A stretch of DNA of 64,000 bases, taken from NCBI GenBank assembly GCA_947588995.1, contig CANPZI010000006.1, forward strand, positions 1-64,000, written 5' to 3'. The stretch comes from an uncultured Lachnospiraceae bacterium (GTDB lineage Bacteria > Bacillota > Clostridia > Lachnospirales > Lachnospiraceae). The notes under the pieces were generated by a model, which was not told the origin of the DNA, did not search any database, and saw nothing but the letters and a program-made list of their open reading frames with translations. Shown here in pieces: positions 29,718 to 38,132 of the stretch. Each line of letters opens with the position of its first letter. The first letter of the stretch is position 1. Made by a program: the position numbers and the translations under genes.

Positions 29718-30044
29718 ATGACAAGAACTTTTATTCAGACACGGGAATTTGTGGCCAGTTGGGAAAAGATGGGGCTGGGTGATCAAGATTTAAGGCGTTT
29801 GGAGTTGGAACTATTAAAAAATCCAAAAGCGGGTAAGGTAATCAGAGGAACGGGCGGTTTGCGAAAACTGCGGTTTGCCTTTGAAAACAGAGGGAAAAGC
29901 GGCAGCGTCAGGGTCTGCTATGTGGATTTTGTGCCGCAGGAAACGGTCTATCTGATCACGGCATATCCGAAGAATGAAAAAGATAACCTCAGTCGTGAGG
30001 AATGCCGTGAGATCCGCAGGATGATTCAGATGTTGGAACGTTAG
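29718..30044 (+). CDS. RelE/HigB-like toxin
   Basis: This 108-residue basic protein has the ParE/RelE fold pattern: helices around EFVASWEKMGL and DLRRLELELLKNP, then strands GTGGLRKLRFAFENRGKSGSVRVCYVDF and TVYLITAYPKNEKDNL. Such toxins cleave mRNA on the ribosome. The toxin-first order matches higBA systems. The ATG at 29706 lies only two bases after the -10 and so would precede the expected transcript start; the ATG at 29718, six bases after GGAG, is more likely, which would leave a very short leader. Confidence 0.82.
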   Translation: MTRTFIQTREFVASWEKMGLGDQDLRRLELELLKNPKAGKVIRGTGGLRKLRFAFENRGKSGSVRVCYVDFVPQETVYLITAYPKNEKDNLSREECREIRRMIQMLER

Positions 30045-30061
30045 TTAGAATGGAGAATGAC

Positions 30062-30373
30062 ATGAAAAAAGTATATGAGAGTATTATGGCAGGATTGACA
30101 GAGGCTGTGGAAGAACGGGAAAGACTTCCGCGTCATACGGTCTCTGTAGAGCCGGTCAAAAGATATAATGCGGAGGAAGTACGCGATATCAGAAGAAGAA
30201 CAGGGTTTTCGCAGAAAATGTTCGCAGGATATATGGGGGTTTCTACAAAAACCGTGGAAGCATGGGAGACAGGGACCAACAGACCATCAGGAACGGCAAG
30301 CCGTATCCTCAATATGTTGGAGATGGATACAGAATTGATTCGAAAATTCCCCTTTGTGAGGGAAAGCAGATAG
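30062..30373 (+). CDS. HigA-like HTH antitoxin
   Basis: The 103-residue protein carries a C-terminal-half XRE-type helix-turn-helix (VRDIRRRTGFSQKMFAGYMGVSTKTVEAWETGTNRPSGTASRIL, residues about 46-90) and an N-terminal helix likely to bind the toxin. It would neutralise the toxin and repress the shared promoter at its palindrome. GGAG seven bases upstream supports the start at 30062; an ATG at 30050 lacks a binding site. It begins 17 bp after the toxin stop. Confidence 0.85.
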   Translation: MKKVYESIMAGLTEAVEERERLPRHTVSVEPVKRYNAEEVRDIRRRTGFSQKMFAGYMGVSTKTVEAWETGTNRPSGTASRILNMLEMDTELIRKFPFVRESR

Positions 30374-30406
30374 CTGCGTGATTGAAAATAGAGGGAGGGC
30401 ACGGTA

Positions 30407-30781
30407 ATGGATTTAGCACCTTATTTCAGAAGCATCATTGAGCAGGAGCGCTGTGCGGTTGTGATCTGCAGCCTGGAGCATGAGATCATCTACATGAATC
30501 CGACCGCGATCGAGCGCTATGCGAAGCGCGGCGGCGCTGCGCTGGTGGGACAGAGCCTTTTTGCCTGTCACAGCGCGGCGTCCAACGAAAAGATCAGACA
30601 GGTAACGGCCTGGTTCGCGGAGAGTCCCGCGCACAACATCATGCATACCTTTTACAATGAGCGGGAGAGCAAGGACGTGTACATGGTGGCGCTGCGCGAT
30701 GCGGACGGGACGCTGATCGGCTACTACGAGAAACATGAGTACCGAAACCGCGATACGGAGGGATTTTATCGGTTCACATAG
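30407..30781 (+). CDS. Single-domain PAS protein
   Basis: This 124-residue cytoplasmic protein is little more than a PAS domain. Recognisable parts are the core strands VVICSLEHEIIYMNPTAIERY, the block VGQSLFACHSAASNEKIRQV, which resembles the CHPP...EKI segment of the PAS domain found in DUF438 proteins, and the end strands DVYMVALRDADGTLIGYYE. No effector domain is present, so it must act through a partner or as a ligand-binding module. It follows the antitoxin by 33 bp behind GGGAGGG. Confidence 0.78.
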   Translation: MDLAPYFRSIIEQERCAVVICSLEHEIIYMNPTAIERYAKRGGAALVGQSLFACHSAASNEKIRQVTAWFAESPAHNIMHTFYNERESKDVYMVALRDADGTLIGYYEKHEYRNRDTEGFYRFT

Positions 30782-30790
30782 GAAATATGC

Positions 30791-30861
30791 TTACAGTAAT
30801 TGTACGTCGGGCAACTGTCCTGATACAGCATGCCCGCCCGTATGTATCTTTACAGTAATTG
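30791..30861. repeat. 12-bp direct repeats flanking a hairpin at the asnA 3' end
   Basis: TTACAGTAATTG occurs at 30791-30802 and at 30850-30861, the second copy holding the asnA stop codon. Between them CGGGCA-CTGT (from 30808) pairs with ACAG-TGCCCG (to 30836). It may be the shared end of the converging PAS and asnA transcripts. Confidence 0.5.
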
Positions 30862-31860
30862 GATGCCGTGCTTCTGCGCCTCTTCGGTCACCTCCGGCGG
30901 CCAGATCGAGGACTGCACCTCGCCGATGTGGGCTTTGCGCAGATAGAACATGCAGATGCGCGACTGGCCGATGCCGCCGCCGATGGTGAAAGGCAGCTTT
31001 TCTTCCAGGACGGCTTTCTGGAAAGGAAGCGCGGCCCGCTCCGGGCAGCCGGCCTTGTCGAGCTGGCTAAGCAGCGCGTCCCTGTCCACGCGGATGCCCA
31101 TGGAGGACAGCTCCAGCGCGATGTCCAGCACGGGATAGTAGACGATGATGTCCGCGTTCAGCGTCCAGTCGTCATAGTCCGGCGCGCGTCCGTCGTGTTT
31201 TTCTCCGGATTCGAGCAGATCGCCGATCTGCATGACGCAGACGGCGCCTTTCGCCTTGGCGATATAGTATTCCCGTTCTTTCGGCGTGTTGTCGGGGAAC
31301 ATGTTTTCCAGTTCCTGCGTGGTGATGAAGAAGATTTCCTCCGGCAGGAGTTCCGTGATGTAGTCGTACTGGATCGCCATGTACTTCTCGGTCTTGCGCA
31401 GCACGCGGTAGATCGTGCGCACCGTCTCTTTTAGGAAGTCCGTGTTGCGGTCTTTCCTCTCGATGATCTTCTCCCAGTCCCACTGGTCCACATAGATCGA
31501 GTGGATGTTGTCGGTCTGTTCGTCGCGGCGGATGGCGCTCATATCCGTGTACAGGCCCTCGCCCACGGAGAAACCGTATTTCTGCAGGGCGTAGCGCTTC
31601 CACTTCGCGAGGGAGTGTACCACCTCGGCGGGGGCGTCGTTCAGCTCTTTAATCCCGAAAGATACCGGGCGCTCCACGCCGTTTAAGTTGTCGTTCAGGC
31701 CTGAGGAAGGCTCTACGAAGAGCGGCGCGGAGACGCGCAGCAGATGCAGTTCTTTCGCCAGCTGCGTCTGGAAGAAATCTTTTACCGTCTTGATACCGAT
31801 CTGCGTGTCGTACAGATTCAGCGCCGACCGATAGCCTTTGGGAATCGTTAAATTATCCAT
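30850..31860 (-). CDS. asnA: Aspartate-ammonia ligase (asparagine synthetase A)
   Basis: The 336-residue class-II-synthetase-like enzyme makes asparagine from aspartate, ammonia and ATP. Diagnostic segments are the N-terminal HLLRVSAPLFVEPSSGLNDNLNGVERPVSF, the VDQWDWEKI block near residue 117, and the C-terminal TIGGGIGQSRICMFYLRKAHIGEVQ. A GAGG site precedes the start. It stands alone on the minus strand, back to back with the alpha-galactosidase gene. Confidence 0.97.
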   Translation of the reverse strand: MDNLTIPKGYRSALNLYDTQIGIKTVKDFFQTQLAKELHLLRVSAPLFVEPSSGLNDNLNGVERPVSFGIKELNDAPAEVVHSLAKWKRYALQKYGFSVGEGLYTDMSAIRRDEQTDNIHSIYVDQWDWEKIIERKDRNTDFLKETVRTIYRVLRKTEKYMAIQYDYITELLPEEIFFITTQELENMFPDNTPKEREYYIAKAKGAVCVMQIGDLLESGEKHDGRAPDYDDWTLNADIIVYYPVLDIALELSSMGIRVDRDALLSQLDKAGCPERAALPFQKAVLEEKLPFTIGGGIGQSRICMFYLRKAHIGEVQSSIWPPEVTEEAQKHGIQLL

Positions 31861-31961
31861 AGGAAACCTCGTTTCTGCACCGTTTCATCCGGTGCGTGTC
31901 AATATTATTTAACCGCGTTTGAGGAGAGAAATCAAGGCTTTTCTTCTTTGGCTTTATTCTG

Positions 31962-32019
31962 TTGACAATCCCCCAATTTACTTTATAATTTAGGTAAAAA
32001 GAAAAAATTTTTAGGTAAA
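31962..32019 (+). promoter_or_regulatory. Alpha-galactosidase promoter with 21-bp-spaced direct repeats
   Basis: TTGACA at 31962-31967, 16 bp, TATAAT at 31984-31989. TTTAGGTAAA occurs at 31989-31998 and again at 32010-32019, two helical turns apart and just downstream of the -10, which suits a dimeric repressor. The same motif core recurs at 36534 upstream of the sugar-binding protein gene. Confidence 0.75.
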
Positions 32020-32066
32020 TCAGGAAACCAGCATTACCATTCAAACCAACAGCAGGGGGATCGAAT

Positions 32067-34256
32067 ATGTCAATCAGTTATGATGAGAACGAGAGAATTT
32101 TCAAATTGGACACAAAGAACAGCACCTATGCGATAGGTGTGGTGGACGAGGAGGGCTTTCTGGCGCACATCTATTACGGCGACAGGCTGCGGGAGGGCCA
32201 GGTGGGCAGTCTCCTGCGGACGGACGAGCCGCCGTTTGTGCCCTCTGTGAACGACCGCGACAGAGTTTCTTTTCTGGACAGCTGCCCGATGGAATATCCG
32301 GGGCACGGTCTGGGGGATTACCGGGAGAGCTGTATCAGCGTCAGGACGGGGAACGGCAGCAGCGCCGTGGGGCTGCAGTATGTCTCCCACAAGATCACGG
32401 CGGGCAAGACTTCTTTCCGGGATCTGCCGTCTTCTTTCGGCGCGGAGGGGGAGTGCGGCGTGCTGGAGATCACCTGCGAGGACAGGGCGGCCGGGCTTAC
32501 GGTGGCGCTGCAGTACGGGGTGTTTGATGACACGGATGTCATTACCAGAAGCGTGCGGGTGTGCAATACGGGTAAGGATGCTGTCTGGCTGACAAAAGTG
32601 TACTCCGCCTGTCTCGACATGGACGATCAGGGCTTCGAGGCCATCTCCCTCCACGGCTCATGGGCGAGGGAGCGGCAGATGCAGAGGGTGCCTGTCAGCC
32701 ACGCCAAGTTAAATGTGGAGTCTGTCCGGGGAGAGTCGGGACATCAGGATCACCCTTTTATGGCGCTGGTGACACCGGGGACGAATCAGGAGACGGGGCG
32801 GGTCTACGCCATGCACTTTGTCTATTCGGGGAATTTCAGGGTGCAGGTGCAGTCGGATCAGTTTGACCAGGTGCGCATGGTCATGGGAATCCATCCGGAA
32901 GATTTCTGCTGGAAGCTGCTGCCCGGGGAGAGTTTTCAGTCACCGGAGGCGGTGATGGTGTATTCGGGGACAGGGCTTTCCGGCATGACCCATACGTTCC
33001 ATGATTTCTATAGAAAACATTTGATCCGCAGCCCTTACAGGGACAGGAAACGGCCTGTCCTGATCAATAACTGGGAGGCGACGTATTTTGATTTCAACAC
33101 GGAGAAACTGATCGAGATTGCGCGGCAGGCGGCGGCGCTCGGCATAGAGATGCTGGTGATGGACGACGGCTGGTTCGGGAATCGTTTCGACGACAATCGC
33201 GCGCTGGGAGACTGGTTTGTAAATGAGGAAAAGCTGCCGGGCGGGCTCGCGTATCTGGCGGATCAGGTAAACGGGCTGGGGATGAAGTTCGGCATCTGGT
33301 TCGAGCCGGAGATGATCTCGCCGGACTCCGAGCTGTACCGGGCGCATCCTGACTGGGCGATCGCCATCCCCGGCAGGCGGGCGTCGCTTTGCCGCAACCA
33401 GTATGTGCTGGACCTGTCCAGGCCGGAGGTGCGGGATTATGCTTACGAGGCGGTGGCATCCGTCCTGCGGAGTGCCAACATCGCCTATGTGAAGTGGGAT
33501 ATGAACAGGCAGCTCTCCGATCTGGGTTCTGCCGCGCTTCCCGCGGACAGGATGGGAGAACTGTACCACAGGTATGTGCTGGGCGTATATGAGATGCAGG
33601 AGCGGCTTCTGCGGGAGTTCCCGGATCTGCTTTTGGAGAACTGTTCCGGCGGCGGGGCAAGATTCGATCCGGGCATGCTCTATTACAGTCCGCAGATCTG
33701 GTGTTCCGACGATACGGACGCCATAGAGCGGCTGAAGATACAGGAGGGGACGGCGATGATTTATCCGCTCTCCACGATGGGCGCGCACGTCTCCGCCTGC
33801 CCGAACCATATCGTGGGCAGAGTCACGCCTTTTGAGACGAGAGGGCATGTGGCGCTGATGGGCACATTCGGGTATGAGCTGGATGTGACGGCCTTAAGCG
33901 AGGAGGAGAAGCAGATGATACCGCAGCAGGTGGCCATGTACCACAAGTACAATGACCTGATCCGGGAGGGCGATTACTATCGGGTCGCTTCCTATGCGGA
34001 GAACCACGCTTTCGACTGCTGCGGCGTGGTGGGAAAAGACAGGACGGAAGCGCTGTATCTGTATGTGCAGGTGCTGGGCAGACCGAACTGCCGCAGCCGG
34101 CGGATCCGTTTTCCGGGACTGGCGGAGGACAGACAGTACCGTCTGGAGGGGGAAGAGAGAATCTATGCGGGAGAGCTTCTCGTGAAAGCGGGTATGAACA
34201 TACAGGATCTCCATGGCGATTTTCAGAGCCGTCTCCTCCACTTTACGGCGGTCTGA
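32067..34256 (+). CDS. Alpha-galactosidase, GH36
   Basis: This 729-residue cytoplasmic enzyme removes alpha-1,6-linked galactose from galacto-oligosaccharides or galactomannan fragments. It has the GH36 layout: an N-terminal beta-sandwich, the barrel motif MLVMDDGWFGNR near 373, the nucleophile Asp near 478 in YVKWDMNR, and the acid/base Asp near 548 in WCSDDTDAIERL. There is no signal peptide. It leads the LacI-type regulator gene downstream and sits next to the mannan uptake operon, so removal of galactosyl side chains from imported manno-oligosaccharides is its likely job. Confidence 0.96.
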   Translation: MSISYDENERIFKLDTKNSTYAIGVVDEEGFLAHIYYGDRLREGQVGSLLRTDEPPFVPSVNDRDRVSFLDSCPMEYPGHGLGDYRESCISVRTGNGSSAVGLQYVSHKITAGKTSFRDLPSSFGAEGECGVLEITCEDRAAGLTVALQYGVFDDTDVITRSVRVCNTGKDAVWLTKVYSACLDMDDQGFEAISLHGSWARERQMQRVPVSHAKLNVESVRGESGHQDHPFMALVTPGTNQETGRVYAMHFVYSGNFRVQVQSDQFDQVRMVMGIHPEDFCWKLLPGESFQSPEAVMVYSGTGLSGMTHTFHDFYRKHLIRSPYRDRKRPVLINNWEATYFDFNTEKLIEIARQAAALGIEMLVMDDGWFGNRFDDNRALGDWFVNEEKLPGGLAYLADQVNGLGMKFGIWFEPEMISPDSELYRAHPDWAIAIPGRRASLCRNQYVLDLSRPEVRDYAYEAVASVLRSANIAYVKWDMNRQLSDLGSAALPADRMGELYHRYVLGVYEMQERLLREFPDLLLENCSGGGARFDPGMLYYSPQIWCSDDTDAIERLKIQEGTAMIYPLSTMGAHVSACPNHIVGRVTPFETRGHVALMGTFGYELDVTALSEEEKQMIPQQVAMYHKYNDLIREGDYYRVASYAENHAFDCCGVVGKDRTEALYLYVQVLGRPNCRSRRIRFPGLAEDRQYRLEGEERIYAGELLVKAGMNIQDLHGDFQSRLLHFTAV

Positions 34257-34286
34257 CGGACGCAGGAGAGAAAGGAGCGGGCGGAT

Positions 34287-35312
34287 ATGGCGAAAGCGGT
34301 AAGGCTGGCGGATATTGCCAGGATCATGAATGTCAGCACAGTGACAGTCTCCAAGGCGCTGTCGGATCAGAAAGGTGTTAGCGAGCAGCTGCGGGAGAGG
34401 ATCAAGAAGCAGGCCAGGGAGATGGGATATCAGTCGCCGGCCGCCGCCAGGCTGGCGCGGGCCGGCAGGGGACTCCACATCGGTGTGGTGATTTCCGAGC
34501 GTTATTTTGACAGGTTTGAATCTTTCTACTGGCAGATGTATCAGGAGATCACGACACTGGCGGCTTCCCAGGAGTGTTTTGCCATGTTGGAGATGCTCGG
34601 CATCGAGGCGGAGCGGAAGCTGGAACTGCCGCGGATGGTGCGGGAGAACCAGGTGGACGGCATCATCATCGTGGGCCTCTTGCGGGACGAGTATCTGCAG
34701 CTGGCAGAGCAGCGCTTTCGGGTGCCGCTCATCTATCTGGACTTCTATGACAAAAGCTATGAGTGCGACGCGGTGATCACCGACAACTATTTCGGGATGT
34801 ACAAGCTGACCAACCACCTCTTCGACATGGGGCATCGCGACATCGCCTATGTGGGGACACTGCTCTACACGGGGAGCATCACGGACCGCTATTTCGGCTA
34901 TGCCAAGGCGCTTCTGGAGCACGGGCAGCAGGTGCGGCCGGAGTGGGTCATCGACGATCGGAATCCGGACACGGGACAGCGGGACGGGGATTTCTCTTTC
35001 CGCCTGCCGGAGCGGATGCCGACGGCTTTTGCCTGCAACTGCGACATGACGGCCGGCGCCCTGATCAATCTCCTCAGGGAGAAAGGCTGGCGCGTCCCTG
35101 AAGATATCTCCGTGGTGGGCTACGACAATTACATCCATCCCAGCCTGTGCAGCGTGGGGATCACCACCTACGAGGTGGATATCCGGGAGATGGTGCGCTG
35201 TGCGGTTATGAGCCTGCTTGGCAAAATGACGGGCGGGGACTACCGGCGTGGCATCACCATAGTGCCGGGGCACATGGTGCCTAAGGACAGCGTGAGAGAT
35301 CTGAACAAATAG
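34287..35312 (+). CDS. LacI-family regulator of the alpha-galactosidase/mannan region
   Basis: The 341-residue regulator has an N-terminal helix-turn-helix (LADIARIMNVSTVTVSKALSDQKGVS) followed by a sugar-binding sensor domain (HIGVVISERYFDRFESFYWQ, and SVVGYDNYIHPSLCSVGITT near the end). It starts 31 bp after the alpha-galactosidase gene, so the two form one transcript and the regulator probably controls its own promoter. Galactoside or mannoside effectors are plausible; none can be assigned from sequence. Confidence 0.9.
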   Translation: MAKAVRLADIARIMNVSTVTVSKALSDQKGVSEQLRERIKKQAREMGYQSPAAARLARAGRGLHIGVVISERYFDRFESFYWQMYQEITTLAASQECFAMLEMLGIEAERKLELPRMVRENQVDGIIIVGLLRDEYLQLAEQRFRVPLIYLDFYDKSYECDAVITDNYFGMYKLTNHLFDMGHRDIAYVGTLLYTGSITDRYFGYAKALLEHGQQVRPEWVIDDRNPDTGQRDGDFSFRLPERMPTAFACNCDMTAGALINLLREKGWRVPEDISVVGYDNYIHPSLCSVGITTYEVDIREMVRCAVMSLLGKMTGGDYRRGITIVPGHMVPKDSVRDLNK

Positions 35313-35319
35313 GAGAGAA

Positions 35320-35353
35320 AGACGGCGGATGGCTAGGGAGCCATCCGCCGTCT
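35320..35353. terminator. Terminator hairpin between convergent regulator genes
   Basis: A 15-bp perfect stem (AGACGGCGGATGGCT with its complement) closes a 4-base loop. It overlaps the stop codon of the minus-strand AraC gene. On the minus strand it is followed by TTTCTC; the plus strand has no T-run. Confidence 0.8.
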
Positions 35354-36223
35354 GTATTCCAGAGGAGTCATGGATGTATACCGGCGGAACAGGGCGATGA
35401 AGTGGTTGGTGTTGGCGATCCCGACGAGGCTGCCGACTTCGTGCACTTTTCGGTCCGTGGTTACAAGCAGATGGCAGGCCATCCGAATGCGCCTCCTGTT
35501 GAGATACTGCATGGGCGGGCAGCCGAATGCCTCCCCGAATTCGCGGCAGAGACGGTACTTGCTGACATGGAAACGGCGCGCCAGAGACTCCAGAGAATAG
35601 TCGTCCGCGAACCTGTCGTCGAGCAGCTCGCGGAGCGCGTACAGGTAGGAGGGCAGCTTTGCGTCTAAGGAGGGACTGCCGAGGCTGGCGGAGACGCTTG
35701 CCGACGCCATATAGTGGAGCAGGCCGGAGACGGTATAGGCCAGAGCGGGAGAGACGGGGCTCCTGACGGAGAGGAGGCGCTCCATGCAGAGCGCGATCTC
35801 CGAAGAGGGATGCAGGGAGAGGAGGAGAGGCTCTTTTATGCCGGCAGCGTCGGCATACCAGTCAAGCGCCACGCCCTCGGCAAACAGGACGTCATACCGC
35901 CAGATCTGGGGGGGGGCGATATCCATTCGGAAGCGTTCCCGGCAGTCCAGAAAGAGAAAGGAAGATTCGCCGAGGGTGTACACCTGTCTGCCGCGGATCA
36001 GTTTGCCGCAGCCCTCTCTGGTGTAGAGCATCATATGGCAGGGCAGCCCGGTGAGATCGTAAGAAAAAGGTGCGGACGCGCTGAGGCTTCCGGCGGAGAG
36101 AAGCTTAAGCAGCGGCCCGTCTGCAGAAAGCTCACAGCGCAGGGGCGTTCCCAGAAAATCTTCCGGTTCGCCGTGGGAGTCGGCAGAGAGGAGGGAGGTT
36201 TTGAAAGCAGATTTTAAGTCCAT
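35333..36223 (-). CDS. AraC-family transcriptional regulator
   Basis: This 296-residue regulator has an N-terminal cupin-like sensor (LPCHMMLYTREGCGKLIRGRQVYTLG) and the paired C-terminal AraC helix-turn-helix motifs (DYSLESLARRFHVSKYRLCREFGEAFG and VHEVGSLVGIANTNHFIALFRRYTSMTPLEYRRR). It is transcribed away from the sugar ABC operon across a 380-bp AT-rich control region, the usual layout for an activator of the neighbouring operon. The ATG at 36223 follows AAAAGGA; a TTG at 36232 is an alternative. Confidence 0.9.
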   Translation of the reverse strand: MDLKSAFKTSLLSADSHGEPEDFLGTPLRCELSADGPLLKLLSAGSLSASAPFSYDLTGLPCHMMLYTREGCGKLIRGRQVYTLGESSFLFLDCRERFRMDIAPPQIWRYDVLFAEGVALDWYADAAGIKEPLLLSLHPSSEIALCMERLLSVRSPVSPALAYTVSGLLHYMASASVSASLGSPSLDAKLPSYLYALRELLDDRFADDYSLESLARRFHVSKYRLCREFGEAFGCPPMQYLNRRRIRMACHLLVTTDRKVHEVGSLVGIANTNHFIALFRRYTSMTPLEYRRRMAP

Positions 36224-36232
36224 AGGTATCAA

Positions 36233-36602
36233 TCCTTTTCCGTTTTAGTCTGCGGGGCGTGTCTCCGCAGACTTTTGTATCTATTATAATACGAAAAGGA
36301 AGAGCGGGCAAACGCAGCATATGAATAAAGTTAAAATTAAGCTAAAAATTAGCTTATCAAAAAAGAAATTTATTCGGGGAAAGTTGCTAAAAAAGGGAGG
36401 AGAATAGGATATAACGCACAAAATAAATGCTTAAAAATTGTATAAATAGTAAAAAATGATGAAATAAGCAATAACGCGATATATATAGCAATTATGCGTG
36501 ATGACTAAAAAAATGGATTAAATATAATTAAATTTAGGTTATCACATAACCTGCCGGAGGAAGATGGTTTCCGACGGCATTTCAAAAAGGAGGATATTTA
36601 TT
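36233..36602 (+). promoter_or_regulatory. AT-rich control region of the mannan uptake operon
   Basis: This gene-free stretch holds two perfect palindromes: TAAGCTAA-aaa-TTAGCTTA at 36338-36356 and AGGTTAT-cac-ATAACCT at 36536-36552. A -10 TATAAT lies at 36523-36528 with a weak -35 (ATGACT) 16 bp upstream, so the second palindrome covers the expected transcription start. A partial hairpin (GCCGGAGGAA with TTTCCGACGGC) precedes the start codon. Confidence 0.65.
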
Positions 36603-38063
36603 ATGAAGCTGAAAAAAGTTTTGGCTCTCGGAATGGCAGCGGCGATGACATTGTCCGTAGTCGGCTGCGGTTCCGACGGCGCTGCGGAAGCACCTGCTGC
36701 AGACAGCGCTGCGGACACGGAGACGGAAGCACCCGCCGCGGATGACACCGCTGAGGCAGAGGCGGAAGCTCCCGCGGCTGACGCTGAGGCGGGCAGTGTG
36801 CCCACTTACTCCCAGATCACGGTAGGCGAGGACTACACGGATCTGACAGCGTCCATCAAGTGGATCCACCACAAGACGGACCGTGAGGAGGACGGCACGA
36901 TCGCGAACATGATCGCGGAGTTCAACAAGGTATACCCGAACATCACGGTTGAGACGGAGGGCGTTACCGATTACGCTGAGGACTCCCTGCTTCGCCTGAC
37001 CACCGGCGACTGGGGTGACATCATGTTTATCCCCGCGGTAGACAAGGCTGATCTGGCAACCTACTTCCAGCCGATTGACACGCTGGACAATCTGTCCAAG
37101 GAGATCAACTTCGCGGACGCATGGCAGTTCGACGGCACCTGCTACGGCGTGCCTTACATGGCTAACGCACAGGGCGTTCTCTACAACAAGGCTGTATTTG
37201 AGGCGGCAGGCATCACGGAGCTTCCCAAAACACCTACGGAGTTCCTGGAAGATCTGCAGCTGATCAAGGACAACACGGATGCGATTCCGCTGTACACCAA
37301 CTATGCGGCAGGCTGGACGATGGGCGCATGGGATGCCTATGTCGGCTGCGTATCCAACGGTGATGACACCTACATGAACCAGAAGTTCGCGCACACGGCG
37401 GAGCCTTTTGCGGATCCCGGCGATGACACGGGCGCATACAACCTGTACAGGATCCTCTACGACGCTGTTGCCAACGGCCTGACCGAGGAAGACTACACCA
37501 CGACCGACTGGGAAGGCTGCAAGGCTATGCTCAACAACGGTGAGATCGGCGCGATGGTACTCGGCTCCTGGGCTTACGCACAGATGGTAGAGGCGGGCGA
37601 TCACGGCGACGACGTCGGCTATATGCCTTTCCCGATGACGGTAGGCGGCACGCAGTATGTACTGGCAGGCGGCGACTACAACTACGCGATCAACGTGAAC
37701 GCTTCCGATGAGAACAAGACGGCGGCGATGGTATTCATCAAGTGGATGACGGAAGATTCCAACTGGTGCTACAACGAGGGCGGCTACACGGTAGATATCG
37801 ACGGCGAGAACCCGCCGATGTACGCGGCATTTGACGGCTGCACCGTACTTTCCGATCAGCCCGCGCTTCCCGGCGAGGAGACACTGCTCAACGATATCAA
37901 CGCAGAGTCCGAGCTCTCTTTCAACGCAGGCGGCGATGCCAAGGTACAGAGAATCGTAGAGGCGGCGGCGACAGGCTCCGAGACCTTTGACGATATCATG
38001 GCTGACTGGACGGCGGCATGGAACGACGCACAGGCAAGCCTCGGCATTGAGGTAAACAACTAA
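36603..38063 (+). CDS. Carbohydrate ABC transporter substrate-binding lipoprotein
   Basis: The 486-residue protein is a family 1 extracellular solute-binding lipoprotein. Its signal peptide ends in the lipobox VVGC at about residue 21, followed by a roughly 40-residue acidic Ala/Glu/Asp tether. The binding domain contains the family features LRLTTGDWGDIMFIPA, GVPYMANAQGVLYNKAVFEAAG and MTEDSNW. Genomic context with GH130 enzymes, cellobiose 2-epimerase and acetylesterases points to manno-oligosaccharides as ligand, as in the Roseburia mannan importer. The AGGAGG site fixes the start at 36603. Confidence 0.92.
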   Translation: MKLKKVLALGMAAAMTLSVVGCGSDGAAEAPAADSAADTETEAPAADDTAEAEAEAPAADAEAGSVPTYSQITVGEDYTDLTASIKWIHHKTDREEDGTIANMIAEFNKVYPNITVETEGVTDYAEDSLLRLTTGDWGDIMFIPAVDKADLATYFQPIDTLDNLSKEINFADAWQFDGTCYGVPYMANAQGVLYNKAVFEAAGITELPKTPTEFLEDLQLIKDNTDAIPLYTNYAAGWTMGAWDAYVGCVSNGDDTYMNQKFAHTAEPFADPGDDTGAYNLYRILYDAVANGLTEEDYTTTDWEGCKAMLNNGEIGAMVLGSWAYAQMVEAGDHGDDVGYMPFPMTVGGTQYVLAGGDYNYAINVNASDENKTAAMVFIKWMTEDSNWCYNEGGYTVDIDGENPPMYAAFDGCTVLSDQPALPGEETLLNDINAESELSFNAGGDAKVQRIVEAAATGSETFDDIMADWTAAWNDAQASLGIEVNN

Positions 38064-38082
38064 AAAACAGGCAGTAAATAAC

Positions 38083-38111
38083 CGAGCCAAGGGGCAGGTC
38101 TCCTTGGCTCG
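38083..38111 (+). promoter_or_regulatory. Hairpin between binding-protein and permease genes
   Basis: CGAGCCAAGG (38083-38092) pairs with CCTTGGCTCG (38102-38111). There is no T-run. Such hairpins often stabilise the upstream message so that the binding protein is made in excess over the permeases. Confidence 0.75.
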
Positions 38112-38132
38112 ACTTATCAGGAGGGTGCGTGT

